The notes beneath the pieces were generated by a model. That model saw nothing but the letters and a program-made list of their open reading frames with translations, had not been told where the DNA came from and searched no databases. Shown here piece after piece: positions 6,931 through 15,016 of a DNA stretch of 18,222 nt (positions are counted from its first letter, which is position 1; the number at the start of each line of letters is the position of its first letter). Both the position numbers and the translations under genes were made by a program. This DNA comes from JARRNJ01 sp037385045 (GTDB lineage: Bacteria > Pseudomonadota > Gammaproteobacteria > JASBUN01), in assembly GCA_037385045.1 (NCBI GenBank), contig JARRNJ010000051.1:1-18222 (forward strand), given 5' to 3'.

Positions 6931-8181
6931 ATGGCCATCCAAACAGATTCCGACATCCTGATCGTCGGCGGCGGCATGGTCGGCGCGAGCCTCGCCTGCG
7001 CCCTGTCCGGCCAGAATCTGCGCGTAACGGTCGCCGAGGGTGTGCCGTTGCGTTCCGCCGCCCAACCCAGCTACGACGACCGCAGCATTGCCCTGGCCTA
7101 TGGTTCGGCGCGCATCTTCGACGCCATGGGGCTCTGGGCCGCGATCGAGCCGCAGACCGCCGCGATCCGCCGGATTCATATCTCTGATCGCGGGCACTTC
7201 GGCGCCACACGCCTGGATGCGGCCGAGGAAGGCGTCGATGCCCTGGGGTACGTGGTGGAAACCCGGGTGCTGGGGCGGGTGCTGCAGGAGGCGCTCGCCC
7301 GGGCCCCCAACGTGGAGCTCGTGTGCCCCGCCAGCGTCGAGGATCTGCGCGTCGGCGACCATGGTGTCGAGGTGGCGATGCGGGTCGATGACGCGCCGCG
7401 TACGCTGACTGCGGCGCTGGTGATCGCCGCCGACGGCTCCACCTCGCTGGTGCGTGAGCGCCTGCAGATCCCGGTGCTGCGCTGGGACTACGGCCAGACC
7501 GCGGTCATCGCCAACGTAACCGCCGCCCGCCCACACGATCACGTGGCCTACGAGCGCTTCACCGACAGCGGTCCGCTGGCGCTGCTGCCTTTGCCCGACG
7601 CCGAGCCGGCGGACGGCGGCGGGCGTTTGTCACTGGTGTGGACGGTTCGCAGCGAGCGGGCCGAGGAGGTGCTGGCGCTCGAGGACGAAGCATTTCTTGC
7701 CGCCCTGCAGGATCGTTTCGGCCAGCGCCTGGGTGCCCTCGTGCGCGCCGGTGTGCGCCATGCCTATCCCTTGTCGCTGCTGCGGGTCAAGGAACATGTA
7801 CGGCCGCGGGTCGCCCTGATCGGCAATGCCGCGCACACGCTGCACCCGGTGGCGGGTCAGGGGTTCAATCTGGGGATCCGCGATGTTGCGGCGCTGGCCG
7901 AGTTGCTTGCCGAAGCGGCGGGCGCCGGCGCCGATCCCGGTTCGCCGGCGCTGCTGCAGCGTTACGCCTCCTGGCGCAACCGGGATCACCGCCGGGTTGC
8001 TGCCTTCACCGACGGCTTGGCCCGTGTGTTCGCCAATCCGCTGGCACCGGTGGCGCTGGCGCGGGACCTGGGTCTGGTGGCGGTGGATCTGCTGCCGTCG
8101 CTGAAACATTTCCTGGCCCGGCGTACCATGGGCCTGGCGGGACGGCTGCCGCGCCTGGGGCGCGGGCTGCCGTTGCGGTGA
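6931..8181 (+). CDS. ubiH: FAD-dependent ubiquinone biosynthesis hydroxylase UbiH
   Basis: Flavoprotein monooxygenase that hydroxylates the ring of the ubiquinone precursor, classically at C6 (2-octaprenyl-6-methoxyphenol hydroxylase). 416 aa. The FAD-binding GGGMVG is at 13-18, the DG motif ADGSTSLVRE at 168-177 and the second FAD motif GNAAHTLHPVAGQGFNLG at 298-315. The Asn in place of the usual Asp in that last motif is also what E. coli UbiH has (GNAAQTLHP), which separates it from the UbiI-type paralogue next door. The ATG at 6931 is chosen because the flavin fold starts right after it. A GGAGG lies at 6912-6916, but its 14-nt spacing is long. Confidence 0.92.
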   Translation: MAIQTDSDILIVGGGMVGASLACALSGQNLRVTVAEGVPLRSAAQPSYDDRSIALAYGSARIFDAMGLWAAIEPQTAAIRRIHISDRGHFGATRLDAAEEGVDALGYVVETRVLGRVLQEALARAPNVELVCPASVEDLRVGDHGVEVAMRVDDAPRTLTAALVIAADGSTSLVRERLQIPVLRWDYGQTAVIANVTAARPHDHVAYERFTDSGPLALLPLPDAEPADGGGRLSLVWTVRSERAEEVLALEDEAFLAALQDRFGQRLGALVRAGVRHAYPLSLLRVKEHVRPRVALIGNAAHTLHPVAGQGFNLGIRDVAALAELLAEAAGAGADPGSPALLQRYASWRNRDHRRVAAFTDGLARVFANPLAPVALARDLGLVAVDLLPSLKHFLARRTMGLAGRLPRLGRGLPLR

Positions 8182-8230
8182 TAGTGGCGAGTGACGAGTA
8201 GCCAGTAGCGAGGCCGGTGGTGGTGTTGCG

Positions 8231-8313
8231 CGGTGGATGCGTTGCGCTTATCCACCCTACGATGATCCCCGGGTCTGAAAAACGTAGGGTGGATAAGCGC
8301 AGCGCATCCACGG
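8231..8313. repeat. REP-like inverted doublet (REPIN-like) between ubiH and ubiI
   Basis: Two head-to-head copies of one repeat. The right copy (8283-8313) begins CGTAGGGTGGATAAGCGC and has an internal palindrome, GTGGAT/ATCCAC. The left copy (8231-8261) is its reverse complement with one or two differences. About 21 bp separate them, so the whole can fold into one long hairpin. The right copy is nearly identical to the one at 18165-18195. This layout is that of REP doublets, which a RAYT transposase elsewhere in the genome would mobilise; none is in the window. Confidence 0.85.
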
Positions 8314-8433
8314 ATCTTACGACCATTGTGTGAACAACCTGGTGGGATTACACAACTAGCCACTGGCAACCTGCAATTGCGGCCGACGCTGCGCGGGAGC
8401 CCGGCGAGTGGGACGGGAGGATTTGGGTCACCC

Positions 8434-9654
8434 ATGGCAGAAACCTACGACATGGTCATCGCCGGCGGCAGCATGGTCGGCGCCACGCTCGCCAATGCGC
8501 TGGCCGGCAGCGGGTTGCGGATCGCGGTGGTCGAGGCGTCCTCCGAGACCGGCGTGCAGCCGGGAGCCGAATACGACCTGCGGGTTTCGGCGGTGACCGA
8601 GGCCTCGCGGCGGCTGTTCGAAACCCTGGAAGTGTGGCCGGCGATGGTGGCACTGCGGGTCAGTCCGTTCCGGGAGATGGAGGTGTGGGATGCCACGGGG
8701 TCGGGCCGCATTCATTTCGACGGCGCCGACATCGGCGTCGACGCCCTCGGCTACATTGTCGAGAACCGGGTTATCCAGGCGGCGTTGATCGAGCGCCTGG
8801 AGCGGCTCGACCACATCGATCTGATCCGGCCGGCCTCGGTGGAGCAATTCGTGCCGGGCGCCGACCATGTCGAGGTGGCTCTGGACAATGGCGTCGTGTT
8901 GCACGCGCGGCTGCTGGTGGGCGCCGACGGCGCCCGGTCCCGGGTGCGCACCGAGGCCGGAATTCCGGTGCGCGGCTGGGATTACGAGCAGACGGCGGTA
9001 GTGGCGACGGTGAAGACGGAACGCCCCCATCGCGAAACGGCCTGGCAGCGTTTTCTGCCCACCGGGCCGTTGGCGTTCCTGCCGCTGGGCGACGGCTCCT
9101 GCTCCATTGTCTGGTCCACGGACCCGGCGCAGGCGCAAGCGCTGCTGGAACTGGATGACGCCCGTTTCTGCCAGCAGTTGTCCGAGGCTTTCGATGGCGC
9201 GCTGGGTGCGGTTCTTTCCACCAGCCGCCGCGCCGGCTTTCCCTTGCGGCTGCAGCATGCGCGCAGCTACGTGGCCTCGCGCCTGGCGCTGGTCGGAGAC
9301 GCCGCCCACACCATCCATCCGCTGGCCGGGCAGGGGGTGAACCTGGGCCTGCTGGATGCCGCCGCCCTGGCCGAAGTCGTGCATGACGCCTGGAGCCGCG
9401 GCCGTGATCCCGGTGAATATATGGTGCTGCGCCGCTACGAGCGCTGGCGCAAGGGTGACAACTTGGCGATGATGAGCGCCATGGACGGGTTCAAGCGGCT
9501 GTTCGGCGCCCGCGGCGCCGCAGTGCGCCAGGTGCGCAATCTCGGTCTATCCTTGGTGGACCACGTCGCGCCGGCCAAACAATCCATCATGCGCCGTGCC
9601 ATGGGAACAGTGGGGGACCTCCCGCGGTTGGCCCGCGGACTCAAGCTCGGCTGA
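8434..9654 (+). CDS. ubiI: FAD-dependent ubiquinone biosynthesis hydroxylase, UbiI (VisC) type
   Basis: Paralogue of the UbiH protein upstream, probably the C5-hydroxylase of aerobic ubiquinone synthesis. 406 aa, in line with E. coli UbiI (400). FAD motifs are GGSMVG (11-16), ADGARSR (164-170) and GDAAHTIHPLAGQGVNLG (288-305). This last motif has the Asp and the GQGVNLG form seen in UbiI and UbiF. The ATG at 8434 is chosen; a GGGAGG at 8415-8420 lies 13 bp upstream. The order ubiH-ubiI matches E. coli, but here 252 bp with a REP-like doublet separates the two. UbiF- or UbiM-like regiospecificity cannot be excluded from sequence. Confidence 0.88.
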   Translation: MAETYDMVIAGGSMVGATLANALAGSGLRIAVVEASSETGVQPGAEYDLRVSAVTEASRRLFETLEVWPAMVALRVSPFREMEVWDATGSGRIHFDGADIGVDALGYIVENRVIQAALIERLERLDHIDLIRPASVEQFVPGADHVEVALDNGVVLHARLLVGADGARSRVRTEAGIPVRGWDYEQTAVVATVKTERPHRETAWQRFLPTGPLAFLPLGDGSCSIVWSTDPAQAQALLELDDARFCQQLSEAFDGALGAVLSTSRRAGFPLRLQHARSYVASRLALVGDAAHTIHPLAGQGVNLGLLDAAALAEVVHDAWSRGRDPGEYMVLRRYERWRKGDNLAMMSAMDGFKRLFGARGAAVRQVRNLGLSLVDHVAPAKQSIMRRAMGTVGDLPRLARGLKLG

Positions 9655-9706
9655 ACGGACCGTTGGGGTCCGGTCGCGGCGCCTACGCCAGCGGTGGAAA
9701 CGCCAC

Positions 9707-10936
9707 ATGAGCCTGTTCAGCATTCTGTCCATACTGGTCACCCTCTCGGCGCTGTTCAGTTACATCAACTACCGTTTCATCCGCCTTCCCACCACCATCG
9801 GCCTGATGCTGATCGCACTGTTGATGTCGCTGGCACTGATCTTTCTGGAGCCGGTGCTGCCGGGCACCCGGCAGGATGTGCGCACGCTGCTTCAAGGCAT
9901 CGACTTCAACCAGACGCTGCTGCACGGCATGTTGAGCTTCCTGCTGTTTGCCGGCGCGCTGCACATCAACTTCAATGATCTGGCCCGGCAGAAGTGGACC
10001 ATCGGCCTGATGGCTACCGCGGGCGTGCTGGTATCCACCTTCGTTATCGGGCCGCTGTTCTGGCTGCTGCTCGGAGCGCTGGGCATCCGGGTCGATCTGA
10101 TCTATTGCCTGTTGTTCGGCGCGCTGATCTCACCGACCGACCCCATCGCCGTGCTCGGCATCCTGCGCCGCGTTCAGGTGCCCAAGAGCCTGGAAACCAA
10201 AATTGCCGGAGAGTCGCTGTTCAATGACGGCGTCGGTGTGGTGGTGTTCCTGGCGCTGTTCAGCATGGTTGCCGACGGCCACGGCGTCGAGGTCCAGCAC
10301 GTGGTGTTGTTGTTCGTGCGTGAGGCCCTGGGTGGTGCGGTGTTCGGGCTCGCCGCAGGCGGTTTGGCGTTCTGGATGCTCAAGTCGGTGGACAAGTACC
10401 AGGTGGAGATCCTGATCACGCTGGCGTTGGTCACCGGCGGCTATGCGTTGGCCGAACATCTGCACCTGTCGGCACCCATCGCGGTGGTGGTAGCGGGCCT
10501 GCTGATCGGCAACCACGGCCGCTGGTTCGCCATGTCGGAGACGACGCGGGAGCACCTGGACACCTTCTGGGAACTGGTGGACGAAATTCTCAATGCGGTG
10601 TTGTTCGTCATGATCGGGCTGGAGGTGATGGTGTTGACCCTGTCGGCGAAATTCCTGCTTGCCGGGGCGTTGGTGATTCCGGTGGTGCTGGCGGCGCGGC
10701 TGGTGGCGGTGGGATTGCCGGTGGCCATCATGCGTCCGTTTCGCGCCTTCAGTCCGCGGGCGGTGCGGGTGCTGACCTGGGGCGGTCTGCGCGGCGGCAT
10801 ATCGGTGGCGCTCGCCCTGTCCTTGCCCGCGGGCGCGGAACGGAACATCATTCTGACCGTAACCTATGTGGTGGTGGTGTTTTCGATCCTGATCCAGGGA
10901 TTGACCATCGGCCGGGTGCTCGCTGCGTCGCGTTGA
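9707..10936 (+). CDS. Sodium/proton antiporter, CPA1 (NhaP/NHE) family
   Basis: Polytopic inner-membrane protein of 409 aa with about 11-12 hydrophobic segments that exchanges Na+ (or K+) for H+. The exchanger core is clear: ISPTDPIAVLG (141-151), which holds the TDP motif, GESLFNDGVGVVVF (168-181) with the key Asn-Asp pair at 173-174, and the conserved Arg segment TWGGLRGGISVALALSLP (357-374). There is no long cytosolic regulatory tail. The ATG at 9707 has GGTGGA at 9693-9698 with good spacing. The gene follows ubiI by 52 bp and precedes the gcv riboswitch. It breaks the ubiI-gcvT adjacency seen in E. coli and would suit a haloalkaliphilic or marine lifestyle, which is inference. Confidence 0.9.
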   Translation: MSLFSILSILVTLSALFSYINYRFIRLPTTIGLMLIALLMSLALIFLEPVLPGTRQDVRTLLQGIDFNQTLLHGMLSFLLFAGALHINFNDLARQKWTIGLMATAGVLVSTFVIGPLFWLLLGALGIRVDLIYCLLFGALISPTDPIAVLGILRRVQVPKSLETKIAGESLFNDGVGVVVFLALFSMVADGHGVEVQHVVLLFVREALGGAVFGLAAGGLAFWMLKSVDKYQVEILITLALVTGGYALAEHLHLSAPIAVVVAGLLIGNHGRWFAMSETTREHLDTFWELVDEILNAVLFVMIGLEVMVLTLSAKFLLAGALVIPVVLAARLVAVGLPVAIMRPFRAFSPRAVRVLTWGGLRGGISVALALSLPAGAERNIILTVTYVVVVFSILIQGLTIGRVLAASR

Positions 10937-11036
10937 CGCCGCCGTGGCCCCGGCGGTCGGGGGAAAGTGTTTTTTGAACAATACGTTGTTGAACTGCCCC
11001 ACACCTGCGCCGGGCCGCAATCAGGGGCTCATGGCC

Positions 11037-11066
11037 TTGGCATTTGGCCGTCGGTGAGGTTATAGT
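11037..11066 (+). promoter_or_regulatory. Promoter of the glycine-riboswitch/gcv transcript
   Basis: TTGGCA (11037-11042, 5/6 to the -35 consensus) and TATAGT (11061-11066, 5/6 to the -10) are separated by 18 bp. The predicted start near 11073 is about 15 nt before the first glycine aptamer. Confidence 0.72.
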
Positions 11067-11087
11067 GTGCGCTCAACCTATGACTCC

Positions 11088-11313
11088 CCTCATGGGAGAG
11101 GCCCCGGCTGTGGTCACGGTTCCGGGGCGCCGAAGGCGCAACCCCGCTCGGAAACGCTCAGGCAAAAGGACCATGAGGTGGTGTTGACTCTGGAGAGCGG
11201 CCCGGTTCCATTCCAGCGACCGGGTCCACCGACGGGGCAGAGGTGCTTTAGGCTTTGGCGCGGAACAACGGCGGCCGGGCGGCGCTTCAATCTCTCAGGT
11301 TACGGGACAGAGG
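11088..11313 (+). ncRNA. Tandem glycine riboswitch (gcvT RNA motif)
   Basis: Two glycine aptamers in series. The first (11088-11178) is closed by CCTCATGG/CCATGAGG and contains GGGAGAGG, GCCGAAGGCGCAA and CTCAGGCAAAAGGACC, all core features of the glycine riboswitch family. The second (about 11187-11313) is closed by CTCTG/CAGAG and has GGAGAGCGG, CACCGACGGGGCA and CTCTCAGGTTACGGGACAGAG. An 8-nt linker joins them. CAAC (11074-11077) upstream can pair with GTTG (11183-11186) in the linker, as in the leader-linker duplex known from other tandem glycine switches; that is inference. It sits directly before gcvT and should couple gcv expression to glycine level. Confidence 0.95.
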
Positions 11314-11350
11314 AGCGGCGGCGGGTCCATGACCGGCCGCCGCTTTTTTT
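11314..11350 (+). terminator. Riboswitch expression-platform terminator
   Basis: AGCGGCGGCGGGTC (11314-11327) pairs with GACCGGCCGCCGCT (11331-11344) with one mismatch, and the U-run is seven T residues at 11344-11350. The left arm starts directly after the last closing stem of aptamer 2, so aptamer folding can compete with the terminator. In this family glycine usually relieves termination, so I expect an ON switch. Confidence 0.9.
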
Positions 11351-11382
11351 GTCTGGACCACCTGACTAGCAGAAGCCGAATC

Positions 11383-12480
11383 ATGCCTGAACGGACACCT
11401 TTGCACGATCAACACGCAGCCATGGGGGGCAAGCTGGTGGATTTCGCCGGCTGGGAGATGCCCGTCCACTACGGTTCGCAGCTGGAGGAGCACCATCAGG
11501 TCCGGCGCGACGCCGGCATGTTCGATGTCTCGCACATGACCGTGGTCGACCTTGAGGGCGCTGACGTGCGCCCCTATCTGCGCCGGCTGCTGGCCAACAA
11601 CGTCGATCGTCTCACCACGCCCGGCAAGGCCTTGTATACGTGCATGCTCAACGAGCGCGGCGGGGTGATCGACGACTTGATCGTCTACTTCATGCGCGAG
11701 GACTGGTTCCGGATGGTGGTCAACGCAGCCACCCGCGACAAGGACCTGGCGTGGCTGCAACGGCAGGCGGCCGATTTCGGGGTACGGGTGATCGAGCGCG
11801 CGGAGCTGGCGATGATCGCAGTGCAGGGGCCGAACGCGCGCGACAAAGTCTATGCAGCCCTGGGCGATGTGCCCACCGACAGCCTGCGCGCCCTGGGACC
11901 GTTCCATGCCGCCGCCGTCGATGATCTGTTCGTCGCCCGGACCGGCTACACCGGCGAAGACGGATTCGAAATCATCCTGCCGGCGGAGCGCGCCGCGGGC
12001 CTGTGGCAGGCGCTGCACGAGCAGGGCGTGGCCCCCATCGGCCTCGGCGCACGCGATACCCTGCGCCTGGAGGCCGGCATGAACCTTTACGGTTCCGACA
12101 TGGACGAGGACACCACCCCATTGGAGTCCGGGTTGGGCTGGACCGTCGGCTGGGATCCCCAGGAGCGGCAGTTCATCGGCCGCACTGTGCTGGATCAACA
12201 GCGCAAGGACGGTGTTGCGCGCAAACTCGTCGGGCTGGTGCTCGAGGGCCGCGGTGTGTTGCGCGGCCATCAGAAAGTGGTGGTCGAAGGCGTCGGCGAG
12301 GGGGAGATCACCAGCGGCAGCTTCGCGCCGACGCTGGGCCGCTCCATCGGCCTGGCCCGGGTGCCGGCGGGCACGGGGTCCACCGTCGCCGTGGACATTC
12401 GGGGTAAGCTGGTGCCCGCACGGGTGGTCAAGCCGCCGTTCGTGCGGCACGGTAAGTCCTGCCTGCCGGAAGACGTATGA
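11383..12480 (+). CDS. gcvT: Glycine cleavage system T protein (aminomethyltransferase)
   Basis: Transfers the methylene carbon from aminomethyl-lipoyl-H-protein to tetrahydrofolate, releasing ammonia and giving 5,10-methylene-THF. 365 aa, the usual length. The N-terminus TPLHDQHAAMGGKLVDFAGWEMPVHYGS (from residue 5) and ERGGVIDDLIVYFM (91-104), with the folate-interacting Asp at 97/98, are typical; the C-terminal domain ends in VKPPFVRHGKS. The ATG at 11383 matches the family start, and the ribosome site (AGAAG) is weak. It is the first gene behind the glycine riboswitch. Confidence 0.96.
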   Translation: MPERTPLHDQHAAMGGKLVDFAGWEMPVHYGSQLEEHHQVRRDAGMFDVSHMTVVDLEGADVRPYLRRLLANNVDRLTTPGKALYTCMLNERGGVIDDLIVYFMREDWFRMVVNAATRDKDLAWLQRQAADFGVRVIERAELAMIAVQGPNARDKVYAALGDVPTDSLRALGPFHAAAVDDLFVARTGYTGEDGFEIILPAERAAGLWQALHEQGVAPIGLGARDTLRLEAGMNLYGSDMDEDTTPLESGLGWTVGWDPQERQFIGRTVLDQQRKDGVARKLVGLVLEGRGVLRGHQKVVVEGVGEGEITSGSFAPTLGRSIGLARVPAGTGSTVAVDIRGKLVPARVVKPPFVRHGKSCLPEDV

Positions 12481-12520
12481 TCTGGCGCTGCCGGAATCCA
12501 TTGACGAAAAGAGGGGAATC

Positions 12521-12916
12521 ATGAGCAACGTTCCAGCCGATTTGAAATACACCAAATCCCATGAATGGGTGAAAGTGCTCGACGACGGTTCCGTCCTGGT
12601 CGGCGTCACCGATCATGCCCAGGATCTGCTCGGCGACATGGTTTACGTGGAAGTGCCGGAGGTCGGGCGCGCCCTGGAGGCCGAGGAGGCCTGCGCGGTG
12701 GTCGAATCGGTGAAAGCCGCTTCCGACGTCTACAGTCCGGTGGCCGGCGAGGTGGTGGAAGGCAACGAGGCGCTGGCCGATGCGCCGGAGACGGTCAACA
12801 GCGATCCCTACGGCGAAGGCTGGCTGATGAAACTGAAGCCTGCCAATGCCGGGGATCTCGACCAGTTGATGGACGCCGCCGCCTACCAGGCCCATCTCGA
12901 GGCCGAGGACCACTAA
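12521..12916 (+). CDS. gcvH: Glycine cleavage system H protein (lipoyl carrier)
   Basis: A 131-aa lipoylated shuttle that carries the aminomethyl group from P protein to T protein and the dihydrolipoyl arm to L protein. The lipoyl attachment site is in VVESVKAASDVYSPVAGEV, with Lys at residue 65. YTKSHEWVKV (10-19) and the C-terminal DPYGEGWLMKLKP segment are also typical. The ATG at 12521 has GAGGGG (12511-12516) at good spacing. It starts 40 bp after gcvT. A very stable hairpin lies just after its stop. Confidence 0.97.
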   Translation: MSNVPADLKYTKSHEWVKVLDDGSVLVGVTDHAQDLLGDMVYVEVPEVGRALEAEEACAVVESVKAASDVYSPVAGEVVEGNEALADAPETVNSDPYGEGWLMKLKPANAGDLDQLMDAAAYQAHLEAEDH

Positions 12917-12926
12917 CCGCGTGCAC

Positions 12927-12949
12927 CCGGCGCGCCGCCGGCGCGCCGG
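12927..12949. repeat. Very stable GC hairpin between gcvH and gcvPA
   Basis: CCGGCGCGCC (12927-12936) and GGCGCGCCGG (12940-12949) form a perfect 10-bp all-GC stem with a 3-nt loop. It lies 11 bp after the gcvH stop and has no T-run, so it is better read as an mRNA stability or processing element, or a partial barrier, than as a complete terminator. Confidence 0.75.
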
Positions 12950-13002
12950 GGCCGGTGATCTACGCCCGTTTCCGGGCACCAACTTCGTTTCGGGGCTGAT
13001 CC

Positions 13003-14397
13003 ATGCCTTTCATACCGCATACCGACGACGACGTCCGCGCGATGCTCGGGGCCATCGGCGCGGGCGAGATCGAGGACCTGTTCGATGAAATTCCGCCGGC
13101 CCTTCGTTCCCGGCCCCTGGAGGGGATTCCCGAGGGCATGAGCGAGGCCGAGGTGGCGCGCCTGATGACCCGGCGCGCGCAGCAGGACGGGCAACCCCAG
13201 TGCTTCATCGGCGCCGGTGCCTACGAGCACCATGTGCCGGCGGCCGTGTGGGAGTTGACCACCCGCGGCGAGTTCTACACCGCCTACACGCCGTATCAAG
13301 CCGAGGCCAGCCAGGGCACGCTGCAGCTGCTCTACGAGTACCAGACCATGATGGCCAGCCTCAACGGCCTGGACGTGTCCAATGCCTCGCTCTACGACGG
13401 TGCTTCGGCGCTCGCCGAGGCGGTGCTGATGGCGGTGCGCGCCAACCGCAAGTCCAAGAGCAAGCGCGTTCTCATGCCGCGGACCGTGCACCCGTTCTAC
13501 CGCAAGACCGTGCAGGCGTTGGTCGGCAACCAGGGACTGGTGCTCGAAGAACTGGACTACGATCAGGCCGCCGGATTCCTGGATCCCGCGACCCTGCCGG
13601 ATGCGCCGGGAGACTTCGCCGCCCTGATCATTCCCCAGCCGAACTTTTTCGGCGCGCTGGAGGAGGTCGACGCCCTGACCGATTGGGCGCACGGCCGCGG
13701 GGCGCTGGTGATCGGCGTGGTCAACCCTATGGCGCTGGCTCTGCTGAAACCGCCCGGTGCCTGGGGTGAAGCAGGCGCCGACATCGCCTGCGGCGAAGGC
13801 CAGCCGTTGGGCATTCCCCTGTCCTCGGGCGGGCCTTACTATGGCTTTCTCTGCTGCCGCCAGGAGCACGTGCGGCAGATGCCCGGCCGCATCATCGGGC
13901 GCACCGTGGACCTGGAAGGCAAGCCCGGCTTCACGCTGACCCTGCAGGCGCGCGAGCAGCACATCCGCCGCTCCAAGGCGACGTCCAATATCTGCACCAA
14001 TCAGGGCCTCATGGTCACCGCATCGACCATTTACATGGCTTTGATGGGGCCTCAGGGCCTGGAGCGCACCGCAGCGGCCAGTCATGCCCGTACCCGGGAA
14101 CTGGTGGACAGGCTCACGGCGCTGGACGGCGTGGAGCAGGTGTTCGACCGGCCGCTGTTCCACGAGGCGGTGGTGCGGTTCCCGGTGCCCCTGGGCGACG
14201 TGCTGCGGGCGCTGGAGGCGCAGAGTGTGCTCGGCGGCTATCCGTTGGGCGATGATTATCCCGAGCTCGACGGCTGCCTGCTGGTGTGCGCGACCGAGAC
14301 CAAGACGTCTGAGGATATTGACGCCTATGTGGCACATCTGGCGCGTATTCTGTCCAAACAGCAGGCATTCAATTGCCCGATTTCGCCTAAAATTTGA
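13003..14397 (+). CDS. gcvPA: Glycine dehydrogenase (decarboxylating) subunit 1
   Basis: N-terminal half of a split P protein. With GcvPB it decarboxylates glycine and loads the aminomethyl group on GcvH. 464 aa. FIGAGAYEHHVP (68-79), FYTAYTPYQAEASQGTLQ (91-108) and NASLYDGASALAEA (127-140) are the hallmark blocks of this half, which lacks the PLP lysine. The ATG at 13003 has only a weak GGGG about 8 bp upstream. P protein is a single chain in E. coli and most gammaproteobacteria, but the two-gene form is common in other bacteria. It lies 86 bp after gcvH; its partner gene is 802 bp further on, beyond tpx. Confidence 0.95.
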   Translation: MPFIPHTDDDVRAMLGAIGAGEIEDLFDEIPPALRSRPLEGIPEGMSEAEVARLMTRRAQQDGQPQCFIGAGAYEHHVPAAVWELTTRGEFYTAYTPYQAEASQGTLQLLYEYQTMMASLNGLDVSNASLYDGASALAEAVLMAVRANRKSKSKRVLMPRTVHPFYRKTVQALVGNQGLVLEELDYDQAAGFLDPATLPDAPGDFAALIIPQPNFFGALEEVDALTDWAHGRGALVIGVVNPMALALLKPPGAWGEAGADIACGEGQPLGIPLSSGGPYYGFLCCRQEHVRQMPGRIIGRTVDLEGKPGFTLTLQAREQHIRRSKATSNICTNQGLMVTASTIYMALMGPQGLERTAAASHARTRELVDRLTALDGVEQVFDRPLFHEAVVRFPVPLGDVLRALEAQSVLGGYPLGDDYPELDGCLLVCATETKTSEDIDAYVAHLARILSKQQAFNCPISPKI

Positions 14398-14464
14398 ATT
14401 TTCTAGCGGTAATCGCAGGACAGGTGAGGCGCGGTGGTTTCAGGCCTCGTAAACCACAATGAGA

Positions 14465-14486
14465 GGCCGGACCCGCACGTCCGGCC
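14465..14486. repeat. Hairpin in the tpx leader
   Basis: GGCCGGAC (14465-14472) and GTCCGGCC (14479-14486) are perfectly complementary with a 6-nt loop. The hairpin ends only 8 bp before the strong ribosome site AGGAGG at 14495-14500. It could insulate or tune tpx translation, or process the mRNA. An AT-rich patch with TAAAAT lies further upstream (about 14387-14393) and might hold a separate tpx promoter. Confidence 0.6.
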
Positions 14487-14506
14487 GGACAATCAGGAGG
14501 GCGGTC

Positions 14507-15007
14507 ATGGCCACAATCACATTGAGAGGCAACGAGATCCATACCAACGGCGAGCTGCCGGCCGTAGGCGGCGCGGCGCCGGACCTGCATCTGGTGGACG
14601 CGGAGCTCAACGATCGCACGCTGTCCGACTACAAGGGCAAGAAGAAGCTGCTCAACATCGTGCCCAGTCTGGACACGCCGACATGCGCCATTTCCACCCG
14701 CAAGTTCAACGAAGCGGCCAAGGGGCGCGATGACGTGGTGATGCTGATCGTTTCCGCGGACCTGCCGTTTGCCCAAAAGCGCTTCTGTACCGGCGAGAAG
14801 CTCGAAAACGTGATTCCGCTGTCGATGATGCGCTCGCGCAATTTCGGCAAGGACTACGGCGTGCTGATCACCGACGGGCCCCTGGCGGGGATTACCGCAC
14901 GGGCGGTGGTGGTGTTGGATGCAAGCGACAAGGTGGTCTACACCGAGCTCGTTCCGGAGATCGGCCAGGAGCCGGATTACGACAAGGCGCTGGCGGCTCT
15001 CGGCTGA
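14507..15007 (+). CDS. tpx: Thiol peroxidase (Tpx-type 2-Cys peroxiredoxin)
   Basis: A 166-aa peroxiredoxin that reduces hydrogen peroxide and lipid or alkyl hydroperoxides at the expense of thioredoxin. The peroxidatic Cys60 is in PSLDTPTCAISTRKF with its Thr three residues before, and the resolving Cys94 is in DLPFAQKRFC. This TxxC/C spacing and the N-terminal beta-hairpin (ITLRGNEIHTNGELP) define the Tpx class. No signal peptide is seen. The start is fixed by AGGAGG at 14495-14500. It stands between the two glycine decarboxylase subunit genes on the same strand with 109 bp upstream and 192 bp downstream, so it may form its own unit or ride in the gcv transcript. Confidence 0.96.
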   Translation: MATITLRGNEIHTNGELPAVGGAAPDLHLVDAELNDRTLSDYKGKKKLLNIVPSLDTPTCAISTRKFNEAAKGRDDVVMLIVSADLPFAQKRFCTGEKLENVIPLSMMRSRNFGKDYGVLITDGPLAGITARAVVVLDASDKVVYTELVPEIGQEPDYDKALAALG

Positions 15008-15016
15008 GACGGTTGT

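Noticed and set aside
5256..6977. 573-codon open frame on the minus strand
   Set aside because: It is fully antisense to pepP and the end of ygfB. GC-rich codon bias keeps the opposite frame open, and its product looks like no known protein.
10939..10975. Intrinsic terminator after the antiporter gene (CCGCCG/CGGCGG and a later T-run)
   Set aside because: The stem is only 6 bp and the T-run begins 12 bp after it, so it does not meet the usual layout.
12913..14337. 474-codon minus-strand frame opposite gcvPA
   Set aside because: Antisense shadow of a well-recognised gene with no ribosome site or family match.
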